DNA of 64,000 nt from Blautia sp. OF03-15BH (GTDB lineage: Bacteria; Bacillota; Clostridia; Lachnospirales; Lachnospiraceae): contig NZ_QSCM01000009.1 in assembly GCF_003463065.1 (NCBI RefSeq), positions 59,718 through 123,717 of the forward strand, in the 5' to 3' direction. Under the pieces are notes generated by a model. It made no database searches. It saw only the letters and a list, made by a program, of their open reading frames with translations, and was not told the DNA's origin. The first letter of the stretch is position 1; the number at the start of each line of letters is the position of its first letter. Positions 49,457 to 58,875 of the stretch are shown here, one piece after another. The translations under genes and the position numbers were made by a program.

Positions 49457-49485
49457 AATGTAACACAAACTGCTCTTTTTATCCA
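49457..49485 (-). promoter_or_regulatory. Candidate promoter for rnfC2-metV-metF
   Basis: On the minus strand TGGATA (49485-49480) and TACATT (49462-49457) are 17 nt apart, with TGT before the -10. The match is moderate. The leader would be about 125 nt. Confidence 0.4.
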
Positions 49486-49534
49486 GATGTTCTTGTATCT
49501 TTTTGTAAAATATTGCTTCGCTGATTTTTAAGCA

Positions 49535-49577
49535 AGAAAAAACACTGTAAACCACTCTAACGGTTTCAGTGCTTTTT
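49535..49577 (-). terminator. Terminator after the S8 peptidase
   Basis: CACTGTAAACC (49543-49553) pairs with GGTTTCAGTG (49562-49571) with one bulge. On the minus strand six T follow. Confidence 0.8.
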
Positions 49578-49622
49578 CAGACTATTCAAGGATGCCTCGA
49601 CATTCTTGCTGTAAGATGCACG

Positions 49623-51389
49623 TCATACGACACATGATCCATTCTTCTGTGCATCTTTGCAATCCGTCGGGGCGATATCAGACGGAGGCTTGATTCCGCT
49701 GCAAAGCGTTCCATACCCCAGCCGCGGATCCGGGTAGTTTTTGACCACAGGCAACGGACGGGCGCCTTTGAGAAGCCAGGCCTTCATTTTGGCGCCGTAG
49801 AGGTAAGGATCATGAGCGTCAACAATTCCCCACTGCATGAGAAGAGCTGCGGAGCCGGAGACAAAGGGTGCTGCAAAGGAGGTGCCTGTTCTTGGTGTGT
49901 AACCTCCTCCCGGAGCTGTCGCCATGATATTGACACCGGGAGCAGACAGATCCGGCTTCACAGTTCTGCCATCTCTGGTATATCCCCTTCCGGAAAATGC
50001 TGCATAAGTCATCAGCCTGGAATCATACGCCCCGACTGAGATGACTTTTCCTGCTGTAGATGGAATGGTCAGCGTCGTCTCCGGATCCGGCCGGTAAAAA
50101 TAGGTCTCCTGATTTCGCTCTTCTTTTGACGGAAGCCATAGGTCATAACGGCCTTCTACGATTTTTCCCGGTGTCAGAAGGATTTTCCAGATACCGCTGT
50201 CGATGTATTTTTCCATGGAAAGAAGATCCATATAGATTTCCTGAGCCATGCTGTAGGGACTTGGTTCTCCATAGTAGACCAGAACTTCTGTCCCTTCCAC
50301 CCGGTAACGCTGACTTCCCATATTTTCCCGGAAGGGGCCGATGGTCATACCCTCCGGAGAAATCAAAGAAACGGAGAAGTTATCCACATAGGACTTCCAA
50401 AGCTGAATATTTGTCCCCGTTTCATACTCTCCGATCGCCAGTTCCAGTGTTTTCTCTTCTCCTTCTGTCAGCCATCCGCCTGTATGACCGCCTGCCTCCC
50501 CTTCATTTCCTGTTCCCACTACAATACAGCTCCTGCCATAACCGGAGATGTCATCCAGGAAGGTTTCAAGAAGAGAGGTCCCGTCATGAGAGCCATAGGT
50601 GTTCCCAAAGCTCAGATTGATCACCAGAGGCATGGAAAGTTCCAGGGCTTTCCGCACCGCATAGTCCACCCCCTGGATGAGTTCCGTCGTCCGTGGAAAA
50701 GAATCCGGCCGTGGGATTCCAAGCTTCACCACCAGAAGCTCACTTTCCGGCGCCACGCCCCGGTATCTTCCATTAGAAGTTCTCCCATTTCCTGCCGCGA
50801 TCCCCGCAACTGCCGTTCCGTGACCGGAAAGATCCCGGCTCAAAACACGATTTTCCCGGAGAGACTGATTCAGCTCCTCCCTGGTAAATTCCGTTCCGAT
50901 CCGATAGTCTGCCGGCGGCGTTCCTTCTATCGTCTGATCCCACAAAGCCAGAAGCCGGGTAGTTCCATCAGCGTTTCGGAAATCCGGATGGGTATAGTCT
51001 ATACCGCTATCGATGATCGCCAGAAGCACACCTTTCCCTGTCAGTCCCAGCGGAGCTCTTGAAAGCCCGTTAATGCAGGAGGCTGCCCTTCCCTGATCAA
51101 CAGCGAAAGACAGCCTCTTTGGTTTTTCAATATATTCGACCTGCACCCGGGATGCCAGCCAGGGAATCAGTTCCTGATCGATCGTCACAATCGCATACTC
51201 ATTTACCAGTGGTGTGAAAGCAGCGCCTTCTCTCTCCAGTCCTGTAAGGTCTCCATGATATTTGATGATGAGATCCCAGGTGTTTGCCGCCCGGTCATAA
51301 CCTTCTGCGAGACGTTCCGAGCGCTCGATTTCCTCCGGCGTGGCATCCAGAGCCAGATTCAGGAGATTTTCAAGTTTTTGATCATTCAT
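49623..51389 (-). CDS. S8-family subtilisin-like serine protease, Csp-like
   Basis: 588 aa. Catalytic Asp in IIDSGIDYTHPDF, His in LSGHGTAVAGIAAGNGR, Ser in GTSFAAPFVSGSAALLM. A short N-terminal prodomain-like part (YAIVTIDQELIPWLASRV). A jelly-roll-like insertion lies between the His and Ser parts (about 330-450). There is no signal peptide. This is the layout of clostridial CspB/CspA-type germination proteases, many copies of which exist in Lachnospiraceae. No Shine-Dalgarno sequence is clear before the ATG. It lies 53 nt after the HelD fusion gene on the same strand. Confidence 0.9.
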   Translation of the reverse strand: MNDQKLENLLNLALDATPEEIERSERLAEGYDRAANTWDLIIKYHGDLTGLEREGAAFTPLVNEYAIVTIDQELIPWLASRVQVEYIEKPKRLSFAVDQGRAASCINGLSRAPLGLTGKGVLLAIIDSGIDYTHPDFRNADGTTRLLALWDQTIEGTPPADYRIGTEFTREELNQSLRENRVLSRDLSGHGTAVAGIAAGNGRTSNGRYRGVAPESELLVVKLGIPRPDSFPRTTELIQGVDYAVRKALELSMPLVINLSFGNTYGSHDGTSLLETFLDDISGYGRSCIVVGTGNEGEAGGHTGGWLTEGEEKTLELAIGEYETGTNIQLWKSYVDNFSVSLISPEGMTIGPFRENMGSQRYRVEGTEVLVYYGEPSPYSMAQEIYMDLLSMEKYIDSGIWKILLTPGKIVEGRYDLWLPSKEERNQETYFYRPDPETTLTIPSTAGKVISVGAYDSRLMTYAAFSGRGYTRDGRTVKPDLSAPGVNIMATAPGGGYTPRTGTSFAAPFVSGSAALLMQWGIVDAHDPYLYGAKMKAWLLKGARPLPVVKNYPDPRLGYGTLCSGIKPPSDIAPTDCKDAQKNGSCVV

Positions 51390-51442
51390 ACACTATCGCC
51401 ATATATGGTATTCTTTTTAATATATGCACGATCCACAACTCT

Positions 51443-54400
51443 CTAACACTGACTCAGTTTCTTATACATCTCCAGCACGCCTTCATAATTCCCCCCATAA
51501 ATAAAGTAGTAATCCAGCTGCTTCCCTTCCATATAGAGGTAGGAACCATACATGGGGATCGTGCAGCAAAGGGCTGTGCCCTCCGAGACCAGGCCGATGC
51601 CATAGCCGTACTCCGATACCACCAGCGGCATGCGGAGGGCTTTCTGGCCGAAGCTGATGTAGCGGGCTTTCTGATTCATGGGCTCCAGCTTGCTGTCGAG
51701 GACGCCTTTTGCGTAGAGCTTCTCTTTCTTGGGCCAGTCAAAGTAAAGCCAGCCTTCTGCGATGGAGCGGTACTCCATTTGTCTCGGAAGGGCCGCTTTC
51801 TCGGCCAGCAGGCATTTTCCAGTCTTGTCCAGAAAAGTGAGAGCCCCCGTCTTCTTGTCGATCCGCACCGTGAGCTTCTCTGTCGTGAGCTCTGCCAGAT
51901 TCTTGCCCTCTCTTGCGGACCACTTCACAGGGCTTTCCGGCTGGTAATCCCAGTAGCCCGGCTCAAATTCCGCCCGGATACCCTTCTGGAACTGTACTCG
52001 GATCAGGCCGTCCTCCAACGGAATCAGATGAAGGATTCCATAATTGCTGATGATCTCCAGATATTTCTTCGTTTTCCGCAAAATACGGACAGTCGTATCG
52101 ATGCGGCTGTGGCCTTTCGGCCGTAAAACACTGCTGTTTGGGATGCCGCCGAAGGGATAGGGCGAAGCATTAATGGGCGCTGTAGTCTGCACCTTGCTCT
52201 CCAGTGCTTTTCGCACCGGCACCTCCCGTTTCAGCGGCTGTTCGGTCTTCGGAAGTTCCCGTTTGGGCGGCGCAGGCTGCTCTCCCACAAAGCCCAGCTT
52301 CATCGGACGGCTGTAGGAGGAAAGCGAACGGGCCTTCCCGGTCTCCGAAACCTTCATGCCGCCGGAGATCTCGACCTTCTCCTCCGGTTTTAGAGCCGCT
52401 TTCACGAGAAGCCCCCGCGCTTCTGCCGCAGAAGCCTTCTCTGATACCGGATCAGCTGCCTTTTTCTCCACAGGGGCCGGCTTTTTCCGGAGTGCCTGAG
52501 ACTCCTTGTGGACCTGATTTTCCAGCGAATGAACCTTTTTTTCCTCGGAAACCTTCGTACCGATGAGGTCCGTCAGATCTCCTGTATGGACCACCGCCAG
52601 CTCATGAAGGGCACGGGTGGCCGCCACATAGAGAAGCTTTACATAGGCATCCTCGCTGGGGTAATGTTCCTCGGAAGGATGGTAGAGAAGAACCGCGTCA
52701 AACTCCAGGCCCTTCGTGTACTCCACGGGCAGCACCATGACGCCGCTTCCAAATTCGGCCGTGGCAAGATCGCTGTTTACCAGAGGAATCTTTTCCCCCA
52801 GCCGAACACTGACTTCCTTCGTCTCCTCCTCGTCCCGGCAGATCACAGCGATGGTCTCATGGCCCGCCTGCTGCCATTTTTTGATAAACTCTAGGGTCTT
52901 TTCCAGCATGGTTTTTTCATCCACACAATCGCAGATTTCTACTGCGTTTCCGTGACGGATCACCGGCTCTACCGGGTAAATGGGGAAATTTCCGTGGCGG
53001 AGGATCTCCGTCGCAAAATCTGAAATTTCCACGGTGTTTCGGTAGCTCTTTTTCAGCAGGCCGAAGCTGTCAAAAGGGCCTGTGAGGATCAGCTCCTGAA
53101 GATTCTTCCAGTCGTTGAGACCATAGCCAAAATGGATATTCTGGGAAACGTCCCCCATGATCGTGTAGGTGCAGCCTCTGAGACAGTAGGCCAGCACACC
53201 GTAGGCCATCATACCGAAATCCTGGGCCTCATCGATGATCACATGGCTGGCCTCCCGGATGCCGTCGTTCTCCCTGATCCGCTTATAAAGATAAGCGAGA
53301 GCCGCAAGATCATAGAGGTCAAACTCATTTTCCGTAAAGGGAACCTTCTTCCCTTTCTTCTTCTGCACCTCCAGAAACTCCTGATACACCTCAAAAATGG
53401 ATCCTTTCCACTCTTTTTTCCCAAAATGCCACCGGTACAGACGCTGAAGCTCTTTTTTCTCCTCATCCGTGTAGGAGACAAATTTTCCGGTGAGCTCATT
53501 TTCCAGCCTTGCATGGAGCATCTCATTGAGCATGTCGATTTTTCCCTGGACGGAAACCGTGGGATTGTCTTTCCGGTAAGTGCGGATCACATTTTCATCC
53601 ATGAGAAGCACGCCGTTTTTCTCGATCCGGATCTCCTCCGACGGGATTGTCCGCTCCTCGTACTCCTCGCAGAAAGCCTCAAGCTCATGGAACCAGTCGT
53701 AGCTTCCCTTCACCCAGGCTTCCCGTTCTTTCGCATCCAGAGCCTTGATCCGATGAAAACGCGGATCCCAGTCCTCATAGAGAAAGCGGACAAACAGCTG
53801 CTCCATCGTCATCTGAGAAACACCGTAGACATCCAGATCCGGCAGAACACTGGTAATATAATTGAGCAGGATCCGGTTACTTCCGATGATATAGAAATCC
53901 TCCGGACGAAATCTGTCCTCGTAGTTGTAGAGAATGTAGGAAATCCGGTGCATGGCCACCGTAGTTTTTCCGGAACCGGCCACTCCCTGAACGATGATGT
54001 TTGTCTTCGGTGAGGTCCGGATGATCGCGTTCTGCTCCTGCTGGATCGTGGCGATGATCTCGCCAAGCACCGCTTTTTTGCTCTTTGCCAGGTACTTGGT
54101 GAGGAGTTCGTCGTTGGCCACTACGTCTGAATCAAAGAAATCCTTCAGCCGGTCATTTTCGATCTCATACGTCCGTTTCCGTTTCAGATCCACCTCATAG
54201 CTTCCGTGATTTTTCACCTCATACTGACAGAGTCCCGTACGGTTCTCGTAATAAATGGAGGCCACCGGAGCACGCCAGTCAATGACGATGGGCTCGGAAC
54301 CTTTGTCAGAAATGCCTACCCGTCCCACATAGTAGGATTCTTCCTGAGGAAGCTTTTTGTCGCGGAAGTCGATCCTTCCGAAATAAGGCTTTTTTCTCGC

Positions 54401-54652
54401 CTTTTCACAGCGCACCAGATTTCTTCTGCTGTCCTGCAGCTGAGCCTGGGTATTCCGAAGCAGCGAAAGTGCTTCTTTATCTTTTGGTCCATAAGTCTCC
54501 ATAAGATCATAGACTTCTTCAGAAAGAGACCGGATCTGCTCCCTGGTGTGCTCCAGATTGCTCTGTGCGATGGTAAGAATGTCAGCCAACTGTTTTTCTT
54601 CTTCCTCCCGGCTTAATCCCGGGATGGAACGAAAGGTCTTTTTTTCTTTCAT
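51443..54652 (-). CDS. HelD-type helicase fused to a GH31-N-like beta-sandwich domain
   Basis: 1069 aa in one unbroken frame. Residues 1-700 are a HelD/UvrD-like ATPase: N-terminal coiled coil (about 15-85), Walker A GVAGSGKTT (223-231), Walker B VIIDEAQD (471-478), then VEYTKGLEFD (643-652) and YVAATRA (675-681). HelD proteins remove stalled RNA polymerase from DNA. Residues 700-855 are a Lys/Pro/Glu-rich linker. Residues 856-1069 look like the N-terminal domain of family 31 glycoside hydrolases: DGLIRVQF, TEKLTVRIDKKTGALTFLD, YISFGQKALRMPLVVSEYGY, DYYFIYGGNYEGVLEMYKKL. The catalytic barrel is absent. The start ATG has AAAGGAGAAGAAA upstream. Confidence 0.85.
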   Translation of the reverse strand: MKEKKTFRSIPGLSREEEEKQLADILTIAQSNLEHTREQIRSLSEEVYDLMETYGPKDKEALSLLRNTQAQLQDSRRNLVRCEKARKKPYFGRIDFRDKKLPQEESYYVGRVGISDKGSEPIVIDWRAPVASIYYENRTGLCQYEVKNHGSYEVDLKRKRTYEIENDRLKDFFDSDVVANDELLTKYLAKSKKAVLGEIIATIQQEQNAIIRTSPKTNIIVQGVAGSGKTTVAMHRISYILYNYEDRFRPEDFYIIGSNRILLNYITSVLPDLDVYGVSQMTMEQLFVRFLYEDWDPRFHRIKALDAKEREAWVKGSYDWFHELEAFCEEYEERTIPSEEIRIEKNGVLLMDENVIRTYRKDNPTVSVQGKIDMLNEMLHARLENELTGKFVSYTDEEKKELQRLYRWHFGKKEWKGSIFEVYQEFLEVQKKKGKKVPFTENEFDLYDLAALAYLYKRIRENDGIREASHVIIDEAQDFGMMAYGVLAYCLRGCTYTIMGDVSQNIHFGYGLNDWKNLQELILTGPFDSFGLLKKSYRNTVEISDFATEILRHGNFPIYPVEPVIRHGNAVEICDCVDEKTMLEKTLEFIKKWQQAGHETIAVICRDEEETKEVSVRLGEKIPLVNSDLATAEFGSGVMVLPVEYTKGLEFDAVLLYHPSEEHYPSEDAYVKLLYVAATRALHELAVVHTGDLTDLIGTKVSEEKKVHSLENQVHKESQALRKKPAPVEKKAADPVSEKASAAEARGLLVKAALKPEEKVEISGGMKVSETGKARSLSSYSRPMKLGFVGEQPAPPKRELPKTEQPLKREVPVRKALESKVQTTAPINASPYPFGGIPNSSVLRPKGHSRIDTTVRILRKTKKYLEIISNYGILHLIPLEDGLIRVQFQKGIRAEFEPGYWDYQPESPVKWSAREGKNLAELTTEKLTVRIDKKTGALTFLDKTGKCLLAEKAALPRQMEYRSIAEGWLYFDWPKKEKLYAKGVLDSKLEPMNQKARYISFGQKALRMPLVVSEYGYGIGLVSEGTALCCTIPMYGSYLYMEGKQLDYYFIYGGNYEGVLEMYKKLSQC

Positions 54653-54730
54653 TTTCTTCTCCTTTTTCGATAGATTCATCCCGATAAGGAATATCTTACC
54701 ATCCCTTGCTGAGAATGTATATATAGAAAC

Positions 54731-54777
54731 GTAACTATTCAGCCCCATCTCGATTCCGCTTGGCTCTGAATAGTTAC
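54731..54777 (-). repeat. Perfect 12-bp inverted repeat upstream of the HelD fusion gene
   Basis: GTAACTATTCAG (54731-54742) and CTGAATAGTTAC (54766-54777), with a 23-nt loop. No T-run follows. It lies between the liv-operon terminator and the HelD gene. It could be an operator or an mRNA stem. Confidence 0.6.
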
Positions 54778-54782
54778 AAAAA

Positions 54783-54813
54783 GACACCGCAGTATGTTTT
54801 CTACTGCGGTGTC
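54783..54813 (-). terminator. Terminator of the liv operon
   Basis: GACACCGCAGTA and TACTGCGGTGTC form a perfect 12-bp stem with a 7-nt loop. On the minus strand five T follow. Confidence 0.9.
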
Positions 54814-54820
54814 CCTGTTT

Positions 54821-55447
54821 TTATCTGTCAAAACGGATTTTTACATAATCTTTGATGGCCTCCACACATTTTTCAAAGCCCAGCTTGCTGCTGTCCAGGC
54901 AGAGGTCATAGTTTCTTGCATCATTCCAGGTCCTTCCTGTGTAATAATGATAATAATCACCACGGAATTTATCGGTCTTCAGAATGAATTTTTCCATTTC
55001 TTTTTCAGAGGTGATCGATGAACGTTCCAGACTGCGGGCAATGCAGTAATCCATAGGTGCATGGACGAAGACACTGACCACATTCGGATAATCCTTCAAT
55101 ACAAAATCAGCACAGCGTCCCACAAGAACACAGGATTCCTGCTCTGCCAGCTGCTTGATTACCTTCGCCTGATAGTTGAAGAGATTCTTGTCAGATACAA
55201 AATCATCACTCTCCGGCGGGATCAGATCACCCTTGTAGACCTTCTTGGCCCAGCCGAAAAGTGTGGTCCCTTTCAGGCGCTCATCCGCCTGATTGAACAG
55301 CATCTCATTGATCCCGCTGTCGTCGGAAGCCATCCTAAGGATCTCTCTGCTGTAACAGTTGATCCCCTGATCCTTCGCGTACATCTCACCGATAGTCTTT
55401 CCACCGCTTCCATACTGTCTTGCAATGGTTACGATCACATTCTCCAT
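54821..55447 (-). CDS. Cytidylate-kinase-like protein
   Basis: 208 aa. The P-loop is IARQYGSGGKTIGEMYAK, the lid/CMP-type part is VLVGRCADFVLKDYPNVV, and RSSITSEKEMEKFILKTDK and RGDYYHYYTGRTWNDARNYD follow. This is the cytidylate-kinase-like family, separate from the main Cmk; a nucleotide-phosphorylating role is likely but unproven. It starts 14 nt after livF and is the last gene of the liv operon. Confidence 0.85.
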   Translation of the reverse strand: MENVIVTIARQYGSGGKTIGEMYAKDQGINCYSREILRMASDDSGINEMLFNQADERLKGTTLFGWAKKVYKGDLIPPESDDFVSDKNLFNYQAKVIKQLAEQESCVLVGRCADFVLKDYPNVVSVFVHAPMDYCIARSLERSSITSEKEMEKFILKTDKFRGDYYHYYTGRTWNDARNYDLCLDSSKLGFEKCVEAIKDYVKIRFDR

Positions 55448-55461
55448 AATGAAATCCCCCT

Positions 55462-56172
55462 TTATTCACCCAGGTATGCCTTCTTGATGGACGGGTCGTT
55501 CATCAGTACATCTGCTGCTGCATCCAGCACGATCTTTCCTGTTTCCAGAACGTATGCCCGGTCTGCGATCGACAGAGCCTTTTTCGCATTCTGTTCCACC
55601 AGAAGTACCGTTGTGCCACTGGCACTTACCTCTTTTATTATATCAAAGATTTCGTTTACAAACAATGGAGAAAGTCCCATGGACGGCTCATCCATCAGAA
55701 TGATCTTCGGATGGGACATGAGCGCCCGGCCCATAGCGAGCATCTGCTGTTCACCGCCGCTTAAGGTTCCTGCCACCTGATTTTTTCTCTCCTTCAGACG
55801 TGGGAAGCGTTTGTAGACCATCTCTAAGGTCTGGCTGATCTCATCCTTGTCTTTTCTGGTAAAAGCTCCCATCAGAAGATTTTCGTAAACACTCAGGTCA
55901 GCAAAAACTCTTCTGCCTTCCGGCACATGAGCCATCCCCAGAGTCACGATCTTGTGTGCCGGCATTTTTGTAATGTCTTTTCCCTCAAATTCGATCTTTC
56001 CGGACTTCGGTGCGATGAGACCGGTCACAGTATGAAGGATCGTTGTTTTTCCGGCTCCGTTGGCTCCGATCAGGGCAATAACCTCTCCCTCATTGACTTC
56101 GAAGGAAACGCCCTTGATGGCCTGGATCACGCCGTAATTTACTTTTAAATCTGTAACTTGCAACATTGCCAT
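55462..56172 (-). CDS. livF: Branched-chain amino acid ABC transporter ATPase LivF
   Basis: 236 aa. Walker A GANGAGKTT, signature LSGGEQQMLAMGRAL, Walker B IILMDEPSMGL, then the switch His region. Short form typical of LivF. It lies 15 nt after livG. With LivG it powers uptake through LivHM. Confidence 0.95.
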   Translation of the reverse strand: MAMLQVTDLKVNYGVIQAIKGVSFEVNEGEVIALIGANGAGKTTILHTVTGLIAPKSGKIEFEGKDITKMPAHKIVTLGMAHVPEGRRVFADLSVYENLLMGAFTRKDKDEISQTLEMVYKRFPRLKERKNQVAGTLSGGEQQMLAMGRALMSHPKIILMDEPSMGLSPLFVNEIFDIIKEVSASGTTVLLVEQNAKKALSIADRAYVLETGKIVLDAAADVLMNDPSIKKAYLGE

Positions 56173-56187
56173 ACTGTCTGTTCCTCC

Positions 56188-56949
56188 TTATTCACCCAGA
56201 TATGCCTTGACCACTCTTGGATCGTTCAGCACCTCGGAAGGCGTTCCATGTGCCAGCTCCGTACCGAAATTCAGCACATACAGATATTCGCAGATGCCGG
56301 ATACCAGCTTCATATCATGCTCGATCAGAAGGATCGTTACCTTGAACTCTTTCCGGATCAGTTCAATGGTATCCATCAGTTCCTTCGTCTCATTAGGGTT
56401 CATGCCGGCCGCCGGCTCGTCCAGAAGAAGCAGCTTCGGGTTTGTTGCCAGAGCCCTGGCGATCTCCAGTTTCCTCTGTTTTCCATAAGGAAGGTTCGAT
56501 GCATTGGTATCGGCAAAGGAATCCAGTTCAAAGATTTTCAAAATTTTTAATGCTTCCTCATCCATCTCTTTTTCTTTTGCAAAATAAGCCGGAAGATGGA
56601 GAAAACTGGTTGCCAGATTATATTTGATGCTGTTGTGAAGGGCTGCTTTTACATTATCCAGAACACTCATCTGTGTGAACAGACGGATATTCTGGAAGGT
56701 ACGTGCCACACCTTCCTGACAGATCTCTGCCGGTTTCTTTCCCACCAGGCTTTTTCCATCCAGCATGATCGTACCGTCTGTAGGACGGTATACACCGGTC
56801 AGCATATTAAAAGCCGTTGTTTTTCCGGCTCCGTTTGGCCCGATGAGCCCTACCAGAGCACCTTCGTTGATCGTCATATTCAGTCCGTCTACTGCCCGGA
56901 GCCCTCCAAAGGAGATACCAAGGTTTTTCACTTCCAATAAAACACCCAT
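56188..56949 (-). CDS. livG: Branched-chain amino acid ABC transporter ATPase LivG
   Basis: 253 aa. Walker A GPNGAGKTTAFNMLTG, the signature-like LPYGKQRKLEIARAL, Walker B LLLLDEPAAGMNPNE. LPYGKQR in place of LSGGQ is usual for LivG. It starts 3 nt after livM. Confidence 0.95.
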   Translation of the reverse strand: MGVLLEVKNLGISFGGLRAVDGLNMTINEGALVGLIGPNGAGKTTAFNMLTGVYRPTDGTIMLDGKSLVGKKPAEICQEGVARTFQNIRLFTQMSVLDNVKAALHNSIKYNLATSFLHLPAYFAKEKEMDEEALKILKIFELDSFADTNASNLPYGKQRKLEIARALATNPKLLLLDEPAAGMNPNETKELMDTIELIRKEFKVTILLIEHDMKLVSGICEYLYVLNFGTELAHGTPSEVLNDPRVVKAYLGE

Positions 56950-56952
56950 GTC

Positions 56953-57930
56953 TTACACCTCCTTCGAAAGCTTCTCTGCCTGCTGCAGATTCCGTTTTTC
57001 CGTCAGATTCCGTTTAAAGGAAGAGTTATTGAAAAGCATCATTGCGATCAGGGCGATGGCGTAGATCAGCATACGGTAGTCGGAAGCGCCACGCAGGAGC
57101 TCCGGAAGCAGAGTCAGGATCACAGCTGCGATGATGGAGCCCTTGATACTTCCCATTCCGCCTAAAACAACCATTACCAGGATCTCAATGGACGCATTAT
57201 AATCAAAGTTTGCAGGCTTCAGGATACCTAAGTTTGCACCATAGATCACACCTGCCATCCCTGCCATAAACGCAGCAATTACAAACGCCAAGATTTTGTA
57301 TCGGCTTACCGGGATACCGACAGCCTCTGCTGCGATATAATTGTCACGGATGGCGCAGACCGCACGGCCGTGACGGGAATTTACCAGATGTGACACCAGA
57401 AGGATGACAAGGAGCATCAGGATAAACACAAAGGTAAAATTCTTATAAGTGGCCACCAGCGGGATTTTGGAAAGACCTTTGGCTCCTCCGGTAATCTTCA
57501 GGCTGTTAAAAACGGATTTGATGATCTCACCAAAACCCAGAGTTACGATCGCCAGATAGTCACCTTTCAGACGAAGGACCGGAATACCAATGATGACTCC
57601 CAAAAGGGCTGCGGCTACTCCGCCAATAAAAACAGCCAGAAGCAGGCTCACCAGAACCGGCAGGATATCCTTCGTTGCAATCAGGAAAAGGCAGCCGGTG
57701 TAAGCGCCAATGGACATGAAAGCCGCATGTCCCAGACTCAGTTCACCCAGGAAACCAACAACCAGGCTTAAAGAAACAGACATCATGACATAAACGCAGA
57801 CCGGAGTGATCAATGACATCATCTGACGGCTTAAAACACCGCCCTTTACCAGTCCCATAACAGCTGCATAAACCACAAGGGCGATCAGTGCGTTGACGAT
57901 AATTTTTTTGTCGATCTTCATTTTGGTCAC
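56953..57930 (-). CDS. livM: Branched-chain amino acid ABC transporter permease LivM
   Basis: 325 aa, about nine membrane helices. Contains FLGELSLGHAAFMSIGAYTG and AVCAIRDNYIAAEAVGIPVS with the EAA-like loop, and GGMGSIKGSIIAA. It starts directly after the livH stop. Forms the channel with LivH. Confidence 0.95.
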   Translation of the reverse strand: MTKMKIDKKIIVNALIALVVYAAVMGLVKGGVLSRQMMSLITPVCVYVMMSVSLSLVVGFLGELSLGHAAFMSIGAYTGCLFLIATKDILPVLVSLLLAVFIGGVAAALLGVIIGIPVLRLKGDYLAIVTLGFGEIIKSVFNSLKITGGAKGLSKIPLVATYKNFTFVFILMLLVILLVSHLVNSRHGRAVCAIRDNYIAAEAVGIPVSRYKILAFVIAAFMAGMAGVIYGANLGILKPANFDYNASIEILVMVVLGGMGSIKGSIIAAVILTLLPELLRGASDYRMLIYAIALIAMMLFNNSSFKRNLTEKRNLQQAEKLSKEV

Positions 57931-58818
57931 CTACACTTTCTCGATCTTCATCTTGCCAAGAAGCCCGGAAGGCTTCACCAGCAACACGATTACCAGTACA
58001 CTGAATACGATAGCATCCGAAAGCTGTGTGGAAATGTAAGCTTTTGCAAGGCTTTCAATGATCCCCAGGATCAATCCGCCAAGCATGGCTCCCGGAATAC
58101 TTCCGATACCACCTAAAACAGCTGCCACGAAAGCTTTGATTCCGGGAAGAGCTCCCAGAGTAGGAAGCAAGGTCTCGTACTGGGCAATGAAAAGAACTCC
58201 TGCCACAGCCGCAAGAGCCGAACCAACAGCAAAGGTGATGGAGATCGTCTGATTGACATTTACGCCCATCAGTTCTGCTGCGCCTTTATCTTCTGATACC
58301 GCTCTCATGGCCCGGCCGGCCTTGGTCTTGTTGATAAAAAGCGTCAGCAGGATCATGGAAATGGTCGTCACGATCAGGGTCACGATCGTAAGCCCTGAAA
58401 CATGTACGCCTCCGATCTTGATGGAGGGCACTTTAATAATAGAAGCAAAAGGAATCGGTGTGGCTTTAAAAATCAGAAGTGCCAGATTCTGTAAAAGATA
58501 GCTGACGCCAATGGCAGTGATCAGAACAGCCAGCGGCGGCGCCTGTCTCAAGGGTTTATAGGCTATTTTTTCGATGACGACTCCCAGCAGTGCACATACC
58601 AGTATGGTAATGACCACAGCCAGGATCGGATGCAGATGCAGAAGAGATACGCAGACATACAGCGTATATGCGCCAACCATAATAATATCACCATGGGCGA
58701 AGTTGATCATTTTGGCAATACCGTAAACCATTGTATAGCCAAGGGCGATCAGTGCGTAAATACTTCCTGTTCTCAATCCATTCAATAACTGTTCCAGAAT
58801 TGCATTGATCAGACTCAT
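57931..58818 (-). CDS. livH: Branched-chain amino acid ABC transporter permease LivH
   Basis: 295 aa, about eight membrane helices. Contains NGLRTGSIYALIALGYTMVY, INFAHGDIIMVGAY, MRAVSEDKGAAELMGVNV and GGIGSIPGAMLGG. The start at 58818 has AAAGGTGGAG upstream; 21 upstream codons are not homologous. A hairpin with a partial T-run separates it from livJ. Confidence 0.95.
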   Translation of the reverse strand: MSLINAILEQLLNGLRTGSIYALIALGYTMVYGIAKMINFAHGDIIMVGAYTLYVCVSLLHLHPILAVVITILVCALLGVVIEKIAYKPLRQAPPLAVLITAIGVSYLLQNLALLIFKATPIPFASIIKVPSIKIGGVHVSGLTIVTLIVTTISMILLTLFINKTKAGRAMRAVSEDKGAAELMGVNVNQTISITFAVGSALAAVAGVLFIAQYETLLPTLGALPGIKAFVAAVLGGIGSIPGAMLGGLILGIIESLAKAYISTQLSDAIVFSVLVIVLLVKPSGLLGKMKIEKV

Positions 58819-58840
58819 TTTTCTCCACCTTTCTCTCTTT

Positions 58841-58875
58841 GAAAAACGGAAGGGAGACAGCCGATGCCGTCTCCC
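58841..58875 (-). terminator. Partial terminator/attenuator between livJ and livH
   Basis: GGGAGAC (58852-58858) and GTCTCCC (58869-58875) form a 7-bp stem with GC-rich loop. On the minus strand TTCCGTTTTTC follows, so the T-run is displaced. It probably lets the binding-protein gene be expressed more than the transporter genes. Confidence 0.6.

Noticed and set aside
49328..49555. Extended RnfC2 N terminus
   Set aside because: The added residues lack homology and include an adjacent terminator region; the TTG at 49327 has a good RBS.
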